Source: Polyporus tsugae (taxonomy: Eukaryota; Basidiomycota; Agaricomycetes; Polyporales; Polyporaceae). Taken from it: 64,000 nt of DNA. Position numbers and translations under genes: made by a program. Shown piece by piece: positions 1 to 10,711 of this stretch (position 1 is its first letter; each line of letters starts with the position of its first letter). The stretch lies in the NCBI GenBank assembly GCA_024305745.1, contig JAHRBS010000010.1, positions 937,501-1,001,500 on the forward strand, read 5' to 3'. The notes under the pieces are model-generated. The model was given only the letters and a program-made list of their open reading frames with translations. It was not told where the DNA came from and ran no database searches.

Positions 1-1609
1 AAGCTCTCTTCGAAGACCTCAAGATTCCTGCGAACTATAGAAAATACGACGAGACCACCGAAACGGAGATTATCATGCATCTCGAGGAGTGGAAGAGGAC
101 CGCATATGGGGTCCTGTGCAAGTTGCGCGATGATCTCTGTGCGTTGAGATTTATAAGTGCTCCGTGTCAAGCAGAGATTGTTTACTACACCTCCCCATTC
201 GATGCCGATGGACCGTGGGTGCTGGACTCGAGTCGAGAGGTCGCCAGAGGCGAGTCACCAGTCTAAACTTTCTTAGTATCTCTCCTGACTGAGTTCTTAG
301 ATATTTTGACCACGTATGCGACACCGGCCGCTGACTTGCAGGAGCGCGTTCTTCGCAACTTCGTCAAACCTATCTTTCAGCGTAACCCCCACCCGTCGGT
401 CAATGTCGAGACAGGTCGCAAGCTTCCCCGCGCGGCCGGCGGTCCCCTTGGCCACCTAGATTACATGGAGGGACAGGAGTGGAAGAATCACCCAGGGGTA
501 TCGAGTGTCATGTCATGGTGCCTTTCGCATGCCGATGTACGCCATGTTTTATTGAATTCCTCGCCGTTGCCTGCTTATGCTTTCTCAACGTAGACATCAA
601 CCGTGGAAAAACTATGGCATCTCTTCGTTCCCCCAATCATGACTTTGCTTGACGACTACGAGGCAAAATACAAGTTACGGGGTGTCCAACTCGTATCGCA
701 ACTGCTCGAGGCGTCCCCCCCTGACTTGTTGCGACGCACAGGGATCGATAGTCTGATCCTCAACGTAAGTTCCGTCCAGCCCCCATGATGGGTTCAATGT
801 GCTCATCCCCCATGGTTGCAGTCGCTTAAGACTTGCATGGCATTCCTCCAGCATCGCGAGACCCCGAACCTCATTCGCGCCGCAGTACCGACAAGTGTAC
901 GACTCACTCTCCTCACGACAGCAGAAGGCTCTGCGGTTCGCTTTGACCAGCTCTGTGCCCTCCTGGGGGACGACATCATAGGCAATATATGGATATATGC
1001 TTCGAGGGATCCAGACGCCTTACAAGCATCCATGGACGCCATTCCTACTATCGTTAAGGCTTTAGGTGTCGGCACCTCACGCTACGTCAAGGTGAGTTAG
1101 CAAAGGCTCGTAGACGATTCCGGTTTCATACCTAATCTATCAGGGTTTGATACCGCAACTCGTGTTCCCCCTAATACCCGCACCGGATAATGGGGCTTCC
1201 ATCGGGTACAAGCTGTCGTCCCTTGAAGCCCTCTGTGTAGTCATAAAGGCTTGTGCGCCGAGAATTCACAAGTGGCAGGGCACGATTTTAGAGGCTATCC
1301 TCAAGTGTTGGGTCGACATCCCGGACAGCGGTGTCAAACCAGAAGGTGACTATGGATGCTTGTGAAATGATGAGTCGCTAACTAATACCAATCGTATGCA
1401 GAACAAGCTCGGTTGAGAGACCGATGCCGCTCTGTATGCGCTCTACTGGCGAGGGTCTGTGAGCCCACGGTCCATGTGCGTTCACAGCTCCATGTACACT
1501 CCATGAACCAAGCCTTACGTCAACTCAGAAGGACTACCAACGCATTCTCTCGCTCGATCCAGCCCTCTTTGGGCCACTTCTGCAGATAGAGATAGAAACC
1601 TCGGCGTAA
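1..1609 (+). CDS. tti2: TTI2 (Tel2-interacting protein 2 family), 3' part, 5' truncated by window edge
   Basis: TTI2 works with Tel2 and Tti1 in the TTT/ASTRA cochaperone complex that stabilises PIKK kinases (ATM, ATR, TOR relatives). Seen here: a chain of exons whose joined translation carries family hallmarks, RNPHPSVN..TGRKLPRAAGGPL, LWHLFVPPIMTLLDDYE, YKLRGVQL, and GLIPQLVFPLIP near the C-terminus. Exons I can place are about 342-536, 594-764, 822-1091, 1144-1345, 1402-1475 and 1529-1609, all joining in frame; the last ends ..LQIEIETSA and a TAA at 1607-1609. The first exon runs from the window edge to about 240 and its donor looks non-standard (GC-type, near 241), so that junction is the least certain. 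The protein start lies outside the window. I see no break in the part present. Family assignment is from remembered motifs and is confident. Confidence 0.85.
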
Positions 1610-1988
1610 TCGGAGGCGTAACGCAAGGCATCTCTGTTGCAATTTGGTCCACCAAATGTCGCTCATCACTTGGGGGATGGATGCAGAATAGGTGAGTAGC
1701 AAACAACCACTACGATAGTTGTGGCTACCGCCTCAATGGCGACAGTACAGAAGTATGACCTGTTGATTCGGATTTGTCATTACCCATTCGGCGACAGCAT
1801 CAATGCAAACAAGATCGACTGAGATATGTGGCTGTGTACCGTACTTGTTCGTGGCATAGGAGATCTGGGCAAGGACCGCGCTCATGTAACACGACTCGAT
1901 GAATTTGCGTAAGGCAACCCTTAAAAGCCGTCCAGTCGCCGCGGCCGTTGCATATCCCCTCTGCTCCTCACCATACACCGTCAAAGAC
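1610..1988. other. Spacer between TTI2 and a reductase relic
   Basis: About 380 bases with no supported gene. It should contain the TTI2 terminator and whatever remains of the promoter of the following reductase relic. An open frame on the minus strand (1733-2041) is the antisense of the relic's first exon and is not counted. Confidence 0.5.
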
Positions 1989-2999
1989 ATGGTCAAGGCA
2001 GCGAAGCTGGGAGGTACCGCGGCAGATGTGGTGGTAGCCACAGTAGCATTGTTCTGATGGGCCAGTGGGATTCCGACGCGAGTCTTCCTTCACACTCGAG
2101 ACGTTAACGCACGAAATGAGGTAGAGCTGGCTATAGCATGCGTGGTGGAGTTTCTGACGAGCAAGCTTTCCAGTCCATCAAGAGTGGTGTGGATGCCCCA
2201 CCTGCGGGCTTTAAGATGATGGTGAACAGCGGTCTGTTTTTTCCATGCCTAGTCCCTCGCGATTTCGCTGATGCAGAATCCCCAGCTGAATTCTACAGTC
2301 CAGGTGGTTCGCTAGGAAACTTGGAGCTGCTTCCTTTCACTTCTTCGAGAAGTACCCAGGCTACGCGGACACGACATTCCTATCTGTCAAAGTACGGTTT
2401 ATCTTAGTCGCTCTGTCGAACATCAATTTCAGACTCTCAGACCCGTACCACAGGGCTTTGTCTCCGGAGTTGCTGGTGGCATGTACGCGACTGCGGTGTC
2501 AACTCTGGCCCTTGTGCCTATTGGCAACCGATAAATTGCGTAGACGAGAGGAGGCACGACACAGTGTAGACAGGTCCATCAATACGCTTTGTGGGACAAA
2601 GGCGATTCACTTGTTTCCGCAAGCCCGGTTGGGTCACTGCAAAGAGGAGGTGGGTCGTCATTGTACACGGTGTCGCCCCGAGCTAACCCCCAACCCAGAA
2701 TTTCCAATTCAATCGGCAGCGACGGCCGCACAAAACGGGTGCCCTTGCCAAATTGAGCATTTCCTGGATCAGAGAGGTCATTGCCCTTCCTGGGTCATCG
2801 TGAGTGCTCCTACTTACTACATCATCGACACATCATTATTTTCACAATTATGAGAAGGGAAAGAAAAACCCCGGAGAACTTCCTCAGTAGGGACATCACC
2901 CTCACGGCGGATGACTTGGACGAGATCGTACAAGCCCTGGAAACGAACCCTGTACACGGTGACCGCTACTTTGGTACAGACGTTGACGTGAGCCTATGA
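1989..2999 (+). pseudogene. Aldo/keto reductase relic 1
   Basis: Fragments of an NADPH-dependent aldo/keto reductase of the pyridoxal-reductase-like type, in the right order but in different frames. The start resembles MVKAAKLGGTAADVVVATVA (1989 onward), matching the N-terminus of the better copy at 56.7 kb. Next come QAFQSIKSGVDAPP (about 2160), SPAEFYS..LGNLELL (about 2280-2330), the beta-strand piece FFEKYPGYADTTFLSVK after a frame change (about 2345-2393), a piece like SVDRSINTLCGTKAIHLF (about 2550), and the C-terminal TADDLDEIVQALETNPVHGDRYF (about 2920-2975). Frames change several times between pieces with no splice sites that repair them, so the gene is dead. Two related relics lie at 33 and 57 kb. 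Confidence 0.75.
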
Positions 3000-3185
3000 T
3001 GGAACACGCTGTATCGGGGCTACAGAAATCACATACTACATACGAAAAGTCCATGGCACACGGCGGACCGGGCGCATAAATACATGTGGGAGACAACGAG
3101 ACGTCTGACGCCGCGAATAAGTTGCTGGCCATCGTTCAAACCGGCATCATGGTGACGGAGCCATTGGGGCGGGAGAGTAAGGATG

Positions 3186-4144
3186 TTACAAAATCTGACC
3201 ACGGATGAGACGGTTGTGGCAAAAGATTACTAGACTCGACTTACTTTCGATTGCCGCGTACGTACTCTGCATGCCGGGCGGCATGTTATAATTGGAATAG
3301 ACTCGCAAAATGCTCCTATACTGTGCAGTCTGGTCAATGGTATCCTGGTTGATGAGCCGTCGCTCTACATTACGACGAGGAACCGCGATCAGGATAGGTC
3401 AAGATAAGCTTAAAGATGTAGCTCACCTGGGACTTCGACAGCAGCATTAGGAGGGATAGGAAGCATCTCAACGCCATTACTAGTCACAGTCTGGGTCGGT
3501 TCAGGGACTGGGTTAGTATTACCACCAACTTGTCGCGCAGCACGGTTGCGCTGTGTTTTACGATACTTCTTAGTTGTATTCTGCGACACGTCAGACAAAT
3601 GATATGATAGGAGATATAGACCGAGAATGTGCTACCCACGTTATAATCGCGGTCCAAGGTCTGGATATCATCGCAGAGGTCGTTGTATTCCCGGGACAAC
3701 CCGGTCATTACAGGCAGGTACCGAGTCCATCGGTTGCGGCGCAGGTCAACCTTGAACTCCTCAAGGCGCTCTTCGTATCTGTATGAGCACGAGGGAGGTT
3801 AGATGCGTGCTGTGTGGCAACATGTGGACCGGGGTTGACACGCACTCGCCAATAGACTCCAACATACCATCAAACTCGCCCGGATGGTCGATCTCGAATC
3901 GAGCCTTTTGCTCCGGCTCTAGATTATCCAGAACACGTCTCCACGACTTCAGGATCTTGCGCAGTTCCTTGACGTTATTCTCGGTGGGACAATATGAGGC
4001 ATAGACTGGTGCGACTGCGTAGACCCCGGCTAGTTGAATGAGATTGAAGACATTGACGACAAAACCAAAGTTGTCCTTGGCGCTAGTGGTATGGTAGGGA
4101 GCAGCCATGCCCAAGCCTTGTAACCCGCCGGTCTGCGATTCCAT
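3186..4144 (-). CDS. S-family small membrane-type protein, copy A (five exons, about 244 aa)
   Basis: No named domain recognised. Five exons (4144-3846, 3778-3640, 3580-3427, 3364-3266, 3229-3186) join with phases 2, 0, 1, 1, the same phases as copies B (15.1-16.0 kb) and C (31.3-32.1 kb), which is the main support for the model. The N-terminal exon has a hydrophobic stretch (FGFVVNVFNLIQLAGVYAVA, about residues 27-46) that could span a membrane, followed by a family signature YxSYCxT...L..SW....L.P.Q...F....PGEF. The middle is charged (EYEERLEEFKVDLRRNRW) and may be helical; exon 3 is basic then Pro-rich. The short last exon reads IIFCHN.., like VIVHN in copy C. The last intron would be only 36 nt, so the final exon is less sure; without splicing after exon 3 the frame would stop at 3410. 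Transcribed away from kinase-like gene K1. Function unknown. Confidence 0.6.
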
Positions 4145-4959
4145 CGTGGAATGCTAAACTGAATACAAAACACCGTCAGTACACATGTAAGTAGGAGGAA
4201 TCATACTGGCAACTCGGAAGCTCACATTGTGAGGGGGGATGGTGTAGAGGAGATAGCGTTGGACGGTGACCGAGGAAAGTTACTCGAGAGGACAGATTAA
4301 TGCGCGATGGGGGACGGAGTGCCTGGTCATATGCATGTTCAACCATTTATATGCCGGCGTTGTGTGTTCTTGGGAGTTAGGGTGCCTAAATCAGGAGTCA
4401 AGAAGCGATGTAGGTGTCCAGGCGCGAGGATACCTGAGAAACAGTGAGGAGGGTGTGTGCAATGCGGAAGCGGGGGGTAGGCAACGTGGACAGCCGGCCG
4501 CTAAAGGAGCTTGAGGTGCCAAAAATTCGCATGCGTCCACAGACACTTACGTATCACCTGGATACTTTGACGTGACGGGCGCGGAGTGGGCTTCTTCAAC
4601 GACATGGGCGAATCGCCGGGGTACAATGAATACAATGGCTACCGCGTCCGGAGCCTGAGGGTTGCAGTGATCGTGAGTTGTGTATCGACCATCGACCAAA
4701 TACTCTCAACTGTAGCGTGGGCGCAAGTAGGTCCAGAATACAAACTCCGGGAACTCCAGAGGCGCCAGTGTCGCCGTCGGAGTGCTATCGGAGATGGTTT
4801 TGTTTTTGTTCTGAGATCGAATTTCAAATGCACCCAGTGGCAACTCCCACGAAATAAACGCGGGTCCTCCGAGTCCAACCTCGTGGTGATGATGAATAGG
4901 TCGAGGACTCCCGACCCCCACCATACCCTTCTCCCGCACCCATCACCCTAGTCCCTACT
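4145..4959. promoter_or_regulatory. Shared divergent promoter region, S-A / K1
   Basis: About 815 bases separate the start codons of S-A (minus) and K1 (plus). No coding sequence is supported inside. A stretch near 4735-4760 (TACAAACTCCGGGAA) recurs before K2 at about 16590-16605, and a partial match to the K-gene promoter box (TTGTTCTGA...TTTCAAA) lies at about 4806-4828. This suggests both genes are driven from a duplicated intergenic region. Confidence 0.5.
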
Positions 4960-6344
4960 ATGTCAGAGGGCACCTCCGACTCACCCAAGCCAGATATCTA
5001 TGCAAGACTTGCTGCCGTCGAGATTGCCTGGAGGGACCGGCAGCAGTACTTAGAGTCCCGTGGCTATGTGCTCCGGCGCCGTTACCGACCCGACTGGCAA
5101 CCGTCTTGGAAGCTAGACCCGACAATACGAGCCAGGCATGCTGAAGACTCTTTATCAACTCATGTGAGTAAAGCTAAACTCTAATGGCTGTTTGGAGCCC
5201 TCAATGTTCGTAGATGCTGCGGTCGAGTCTCATGGACGCAACAAGAGTCGCAGACGGCAAGCTCGTACTGCTCAAGCGCATTCGCACAGATTCGACGGAG
5301 TTGACCATTGCCAGACAACTGTCTTCCTCGGAGTATCGCTCTGATCCCCGCAACCATTGCGTACCTATTCTGGACGTTATTCCGGACGCGGACGACCCCG
5401 CGAGGTCGTACATTGTAATGCCCTTCCTACGCTACGTGGACAACCCTCCCTTCAGATCTGTCGAGAACATCCTCGAATGCGTTGATCAGCTGCTTGAGGT
5501 TTTTTCTTTTTCTTTCTCTTAATGCTTAGAGGTGCTAACGTCAGCATCCAAGGGCCTCGTATTCCTGCACGACCATGGCGTTGCTCATCGGTAAGCACTA
5601 TGAGGTCCATGAGTTCACCATGATAATAGACCGGCCTCACCACAGGGACTGTGCTTACAAGAACCTGATGATGGATGCAACACTGTTATATCCTGACGGG
5701 TTCCATCCTATGCGCCTCAATTCTCTGCCCCAGCGGATCACGCGTCCCGCTACCCTTCTGTCACGCAACTACGTGCCAGTTACCTACTACTACGTCGATT
5801 TCGGTATCTCTACGTGGCTGAAGCCGGAAGACACGGACAGATATGTCGTGGGCTCGGACGGTCTGGACCAGGACGTCCCTGAGCTTTCCGACGACGTTCC
5901 CTATGACCCGTTTAAGGTCGACATTTTTGTTCTCGGAAATTTCTTCCGTCAGCACTTTATACAGGTGTGTTTGACAGGTCATCCATGAGACGTTGTTGAC
6001 CGGTTACCGTAGCGTTACTCCAATGTGGATGTCCTTGAACCGCTGGTCAGCCAAATGACCCGTAGCAACCCTGCTCATCGTCCGACCGCCGCAGATGCGC
6101 TCCATCATTGGACAGCCTTGCGGCGCAACATCTGGAGCGTGCAGCGGTTCTGGAGGCCTCGTCCACGCGGGGAGCCTCTAGTAATCAAAGCGTTCTCTGA
6201 CGTATTTTCCTTGGTAAGTTTTTTTGTCCCGTGCTCACGTATCTCGAGGCGTTAATTCTTGACCACATAGCTTTATCTTGTCTATAGGTTCCTACACTTG
6301 TTGCGGTGATGGGCTCAAACACTCGCAGTCACTCGTTACCTTGA
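4960..6344 (+). CDS. Kinase-like protein K1 (six exons, 367 aa, intact)
   Basis: Protein-kinase-like family common in Agaricomycetes. Exons 4960-5163, 5214-5498, 5553-5590, 5646-5964, 6013-6213 and 6288-6344 join without stops. N-terminal signature: WRDRQQYLESRGY.LR.RYRP.W..SWK. A VAIK-like lysine is in LVLLKRI. The catalytic loop is HRDCAYKN, made across the 38-nt exon 3/exon 4 junction, with the aspartate and asparagine present but alanine where most kinases have the loop lysine. A DFG follows (YYYVDFGIS), then a DIFVLG helix-F motif and a PAHRPTAADAL helix near the end. No clear glycine-rich loop is visible. This is not the FunK1 type by its catalytic loop. It shares exon sizes 285, 38, 319 and 201 with K2 and K3. 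Likely cytosolic; substrate unknown. Divergent partner is S-A. Confidence 0.82.
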
Positions 6345-7020
6345 TTATTCGTCCTTCGTCCTGCTGTCATCGCTTCCTTACATGCTATCCTTCTCATGTA
6401 CTGTAACCCTCGTTGATTGACCGGCTTCGAGTTCTCGTGACATTACATAACTTCCATCTATGTAACAAAGGTTATACTCACACGACCATTTGCCATGGGG
6501 CCATTGTGAATCTATGGTTGCTAGGCTCCTTGAATGGTAACTTCGAGCTCGAGATGCCTGTCGATCGCTCAGCAGGGCAATCGTGGAAAACAACTTGAAC
6601 GCATCGATTGCACAGGTGCTTCAGCAGGCTTATATCCCGCTCTACATCCACATCCCGACCTGTTTCTCATCGGGATTTGAACAATTGCGAACACAACCAA
6701 CGTAGATAAGTGCCCTTAGTGACTAGCCTTCGCGATCGCATGAGCCTGCCACAAGAGGTACTAGAGGTTACGTACAACAGCAGTGACCGCTCAACGTGTT
6801 TGCTGATTTGAAGGGTGGCATGCGAGTAACGCGCGCGAGTATCAGACGGGGATGGATCGCCACGACGGGCACCTGGTTCGACGCGAGGTATTGTGCCTGA
6901 CTCTTGAAAAGTGCGGCAGTATCAGTGGAAATGATACTGGTTGAAAACAATAGCACACCAGCCGACACGATCAACATCCCAATCAATAGTACCGACGCGA
7001 TCAACTACTAAAGTCCTGGT
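6345..7020. other. Spacer downstream of K1
   Basis: 3' flank of K1. Several short open frames on both strands, none resembling a known family and none matching the flank of K2 well enough to call. I see nothing to annotate. Confidence 0.4.
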
Positions 7021-7960
7021 GTTCGTTTCAGATTCGCCTTGTCTCCAGGGACAACGGCCACCCTTCGCGTCCACAGCTTCTTCGGGCGCAGTTAATGCGC
7101 AGCATCCTTTGTACGAAGCTCCGGACATTATTATCCTTGCGTGATCCATGGACCATCATTCAATTCAGAAGAGTCGCCCTGGAATTCGAGCGGTGCCTCA
7201 AGGCGAAATGTCAGCTCGAAATTACCCCCAGGCCACATCGACGAATTTGAAAGTTACGATACGCCCAGTCGGGTCACGACAACACCGCAAACTTCAAGAT
7301 GACGGATATGGGTTAACCCTGGCTTACGGCTTCATCCCACGAGCCCATCACCGGCAAGTGGAACGATGTACTTAGCCCCGAAATCTATGCAGCCGAACGT
7401 GAGGCTTTCCAAGCCAGTGGCAATATGGAGGGGTCTAAACGAGCAGTGGGATTACATGAACAACGACGGGTATATCAGCAATGCGAACGGCTCAAAGCTC
7501 GAAGACATCTTCTCACCTGCAGGGCCGTGGGGTTCAGCAGATGCGATGTCCCCAATATGAGCATCATCACGGTGGGATGAGCCGCTGGGACGCCATGCGG
7601 GTGTGGGGCGTTACCCGGTAACCGCTCGCCTTGTACCGCTGAAAACGAAGCAGGGTCCGCGATGGGAGCCATTTAGATGGCAGTTCCTAATTGTTCGCCA
7701 GACAGTATTGCGATGTAACGGCGAGATCCCGAGGAGTGACACCTTGTTATGTACGTTAGTCGGTGGCTTGACTCTATGTCATCCGGGGGGCATGTCCTGT
7801 TCTGAAACGGGAATGGCAACGTAATGAGCTTGAGCGACAGGAGGTTACTGACGAATACATGTAACGTACATGCATCTTCTTATTGCACGCGCGACGGTCC
7901 CTTGTGTGAATCTGGCCTGTTGGGTTGGAATTTGAAAAATGGCAGTGGGAGACCGACATT
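7021..7960 (+). pseudogene. X1: degenerate coding-like segment, duplicated at 18.5-19.2 kb
   Basis: Unrecognised. Short pieces look like decayed coding sequence on the plus strand: a piece ending QHPLYEAPDIII at about 7104-7140, a piece PITGKWNDVLSPEIYAAERE near 7340-7400, charged continuation with EQRRVYQQCERLKARR (about 7450-7510), and KREWQRNELERQEVTDEYM near 7806-7862. Frames change between pieces and stops intervene. Two blocks recur downstream of K2: TTTGTACGAAGCTCC-like DNA (7109 here, about 18543 there), and the stretch around GTCCCTTGTGTGAA (about 7898 here, about 19132 there). This shows that the segment was part of the duplicated unit. No function proposed. Confidence 0.4.
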
Positions 7961-8671
7961 TGAACACGAGAATGCCAGGCTCCCTTCCCAAACTTTCGGA
8001 TATATCGAGGACTAGTTTCGTAGTGGGCGGAGAGCGGAATCGTGAAAGCACTGGAACGAAGTCCCTGTCCTGACTGTGGTGAGAATCATGGCAGTGGGGG
8101 AGAAGAGGAGTTCAAGTTGCCAACCCAGGATTTTACGTTAACAGAGTGAGTTGTGGAAGCATAATTCTCGAGAACGTGTATTGAGCTCGGAAGGACAAAG
8201 AGGTGGACGTAGCTATGGGTACCTCTATGTAGTTACGAACTCCAGTACTGGGCCACAGTAAACCATTACGTTTCGGATATAGCCGAAAGTGGATCGGCAT
8301 TTGCCGTAGGGGCACGCAGCCACTGAGCTTGTTCGCAACGCAACTGGTGCTGCTTCTGCCACCTGCTGGAATATTAATGCGTCACTTCACCTTCGTCTTC
8401 CCACTATAAGGCTTTGACTTCACTCCATTGTCCAGCATACCCAGCATATCCAACTATCTTCTGGGGAGGAAACAAAGTTAGGACCATCGGCGGCGCGGCA
8501 GCATGAGGGATGACGCAGATGATGAAAGGAGATACCTCTTGGGTCTTGCCCAACATGGACAGCAGCGTACGTCACCCACATAATCGACCATCTCCTCAAA
8601 CCCACCCCGCTTGAACCGTTGCCACTGCCTTCCCCAGTACTAGACTCATCCGTTGTTCGTAAATACGATCA
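7961..8671. other. Spacer and promoter region of Q1
   Basis: No gene supported. The last 110 bases hold the 5' flank of Q1, including a 17-base block shared with Q2 (listed separately). Confidence 0.45.
8563..8579 (+). promoter_or_regulatory. Conserved Q-promoter box, copy 1
   Basis: CAGCGTACGTCACCCAC occurs 93 bases before the Q1 start codon and again, identical over all 17 bases, 120 bases before Q2 (12309-12325). It contains TACGTCA, close to a CRE-type bZIP half site. The flanks are less alike, so the box is better conserved than its surroundings. Role as a binding site is inference. Confidence 0.5.
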
Positions 8672-10711
8672 ATGGGCCAGAGACACCAAGCTTTCCTCAT
8701 CGCCCATGTTCGCCCTCACGGTGCTCAGTCTGGCAATCCCGGACAAAGACGTTGCATAGCAGGATTCCACCACCAGTGGTGTTGTGGCAGTCTCCCGCTG
8801 CTCGCCATGTGTCGTCTCATCACATTGGTGAGCCACCCAGAGAACGCCGCCATGGTCCGTGCCGAAATACGGACCATTGACGGACAATACAAATATGGCT
8901 ACGAAGAGCCCGAAATTCCAGGCATTCCCTGCCCCTATACCGCGTCTCTCTTGGGCTCGGCGTGGACGACGGATCTGGAGGCCGGTCAGACGGTGTACGC
9001 TTCCGGTTGGACTTTGGAAAACGCTGTTTTGCGTGCTTGGATGGGTTGTTGGGATGAAGGTGAGTAGCTGCGGCCTATTCAGTTCGATTGTTCCTGATCA
9101 CACTCCCTGGAATCACTCAGACAACAACGATGGCATCTCTATCCTCGATATCACTGAACACGACCGCCCCGCGTACTGTTTCCTACAAGCCAAAGATGTT
9201 CTTGATGCATACGAGTACCTGAGCACATACTATTCCATCGGTAAGTACCAACCTTCACCGCCTGTGGGCAGCAGCACGAAGAGGGATGAAGGTGTAGATG
9301 AGACCAATACTGAAACCGAAAGCGACGAGGATCGTGAGTCCTTATTCAATGTATCTCGGGTAGATATTAAGACGCGGCCGATTCAGAGTATTCTCATCCC
9401 TCCAATAGATTATCACGGGCCATCGAGGGTCTCAAGGACGTTCCCGTCATCAGCGCAGACCTCCTACGAGAGGCTTGGCCCCACGTTCGTTTTCGGGACC
9501 TTCGACATTCGCCCGCCTCCTCAACGACAATGACAGAGGTCGCATCCGTTGTTCCTTCCTTGGTGGCATTGACCTTCGATGCCGCCGTGAAGCACTCTCT
9601 TGACACCGCGGACACAAGGGACCTCGAGCGACTCATCTGGCTCCCGGGGAAGGCTGAAGAGGTCAAGAAGATTCTCCGCGACCTTAACCCGTTCCCTGAT
9701 TTTGGCGCCCAACTACTCGTTCGCGTGCTGTCGGAGTTGAAGGAGAACACTAGAGTCAACCTCTCGGACTTCCAGCTCTCGGGCACACAGCTTCTCGAGG
9801 TTCTGTCTGGCTGTGGCGAAATTGCGTTTCTGGATGTATTGTTCAATAGTATCCTCGTTGCGGACGATGTCCTGAAACTGCTTGAGGCAGCTCCTACCCT
9901 TCGCCGTCTCGTGATGATCGGGTGCTCCTCCATCACCGACGCACATATACTCGCCCTTGTGCAAAACGAGCCATCTCGCTTCAAGTCTCTGGAAGGCCTC
10001 ATCCATCCTGCATTCCTCACCGTCGAGAAGCCGGACCCCTACCCTACTGTCTTCACATTTGTCAACGGGATGGACAACCGCAAACTAGCGTGCGCCTCCA
10101 TGCCCTTCTTCACCCCAGCGCAAGTCATCCAGGCGCTGATCGACGTTCTCCCATGGAAGAATGCACAGGAGGATTACGACCAGAGAGGCTCATCTTACCC
10201 TATGATGGGATTTTCCGCATTCCACGGGGGAGTTCGCGCGCCGGACGAGAAGTTCGGTCAATGACCGGTGGTGTCTGTGCCGTTCCTTACGCCCCTGATC
10301 CCTCGCGGCCAAAAGGACTTCTGGGCGTTCATCGTGTCTCGCGCGTCCCCGTTTCCTTTCTCCAAAAACCAGAAGAACATGTGGGGTTTCGTGCACTTCA
10401 CGTCTGAAGAAGAGTCTGGTACCAGCGACGCCGTTCCAGCGACCGAAAGCGCTGTGACAGGATGGAGGGAGCCGGTTCGGAAGCTCGGCACGGGCCAGTT
10501 GTACGACGTGCGCGGCTTCTTGGAGTGTATGGCGAGCGATGGGCGGCCGATGCCGTCAGAGGCTGCGGTGAAGGAGTTAGAACGCGTCTTGTACAAGAAG
10601 CATGGCAGGACAGGCGAGTTCTACTGCCCGTTCATGCGGGAGGAGGACGTGAAGGAGATTGAGCAGTTTCGGAGCGACGGGTACTATTCCGGCGAGCGGT
10701 ATAGGATGTGA
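8672..10711 (+). CDS. Q1: MGQRHQAF-family protein with LRR-like middle and in-frame TGA
   Basis: Belongs to an uncharacterised Agaricomycete family that starts MGQRHQAF. Exons 8672-9059, 9121-9333 and 9387-10711. Residues 1-130 hold the family N-terminal part (FHHQWC.GSLPL..., SHPENA); exon 2 begins with NNDGISILDITE and ends in an acidic linker; exon 3 carries a leucine-rich, LRR-like stretch (LRRLVMIGCSSITDAHI) and LIDVLPWK. Codon 493 is TGA (10262-10264, after KFGQ), yet the same frame stays open for 148 more codons to a stop at 10709-10711 and includes FWAF..SRAS, GFVHFTS, LYD.RGFLECMAS.GRPMPSEAAVKELE and FYCPFM. Q2 has a TGA at the identical codon. The product is therefore 492 aa, or 641 residues if TGA is read through. 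Function unknown; F-box-type LRR proteins are one comparison, but I see no F-box. Confidence 0.7.

Noticed and set aside
4960..6344. FunK1-type fungal kinase
   Set aside because: The catalytic loop and the N-terminal WRDRQ..SRGY signature fit a different Agaricomycete kinase-like group.
9394..10020. 208-codon minus-strand open frame (and its counterpart at 13257-13844)
   Set aside because: Antisense of the LRR-like part of Q1 and Q2; it is shared only because the sense strand is shared.
10258..10324. A 59-nt intron (GTCAATG...AAAAG) removing the TGA
   Set aside because: It would shift the frame out of the conserved C-terminal region in both copies, and the donor is poor.
10262..10700. Q genes as two separate genes split at the TGA
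   Set aside because: A downstream ATG exists only in Q2 (14101); Q1 has GTG there, and the next Met in Q1 lies well inside the conserved region.
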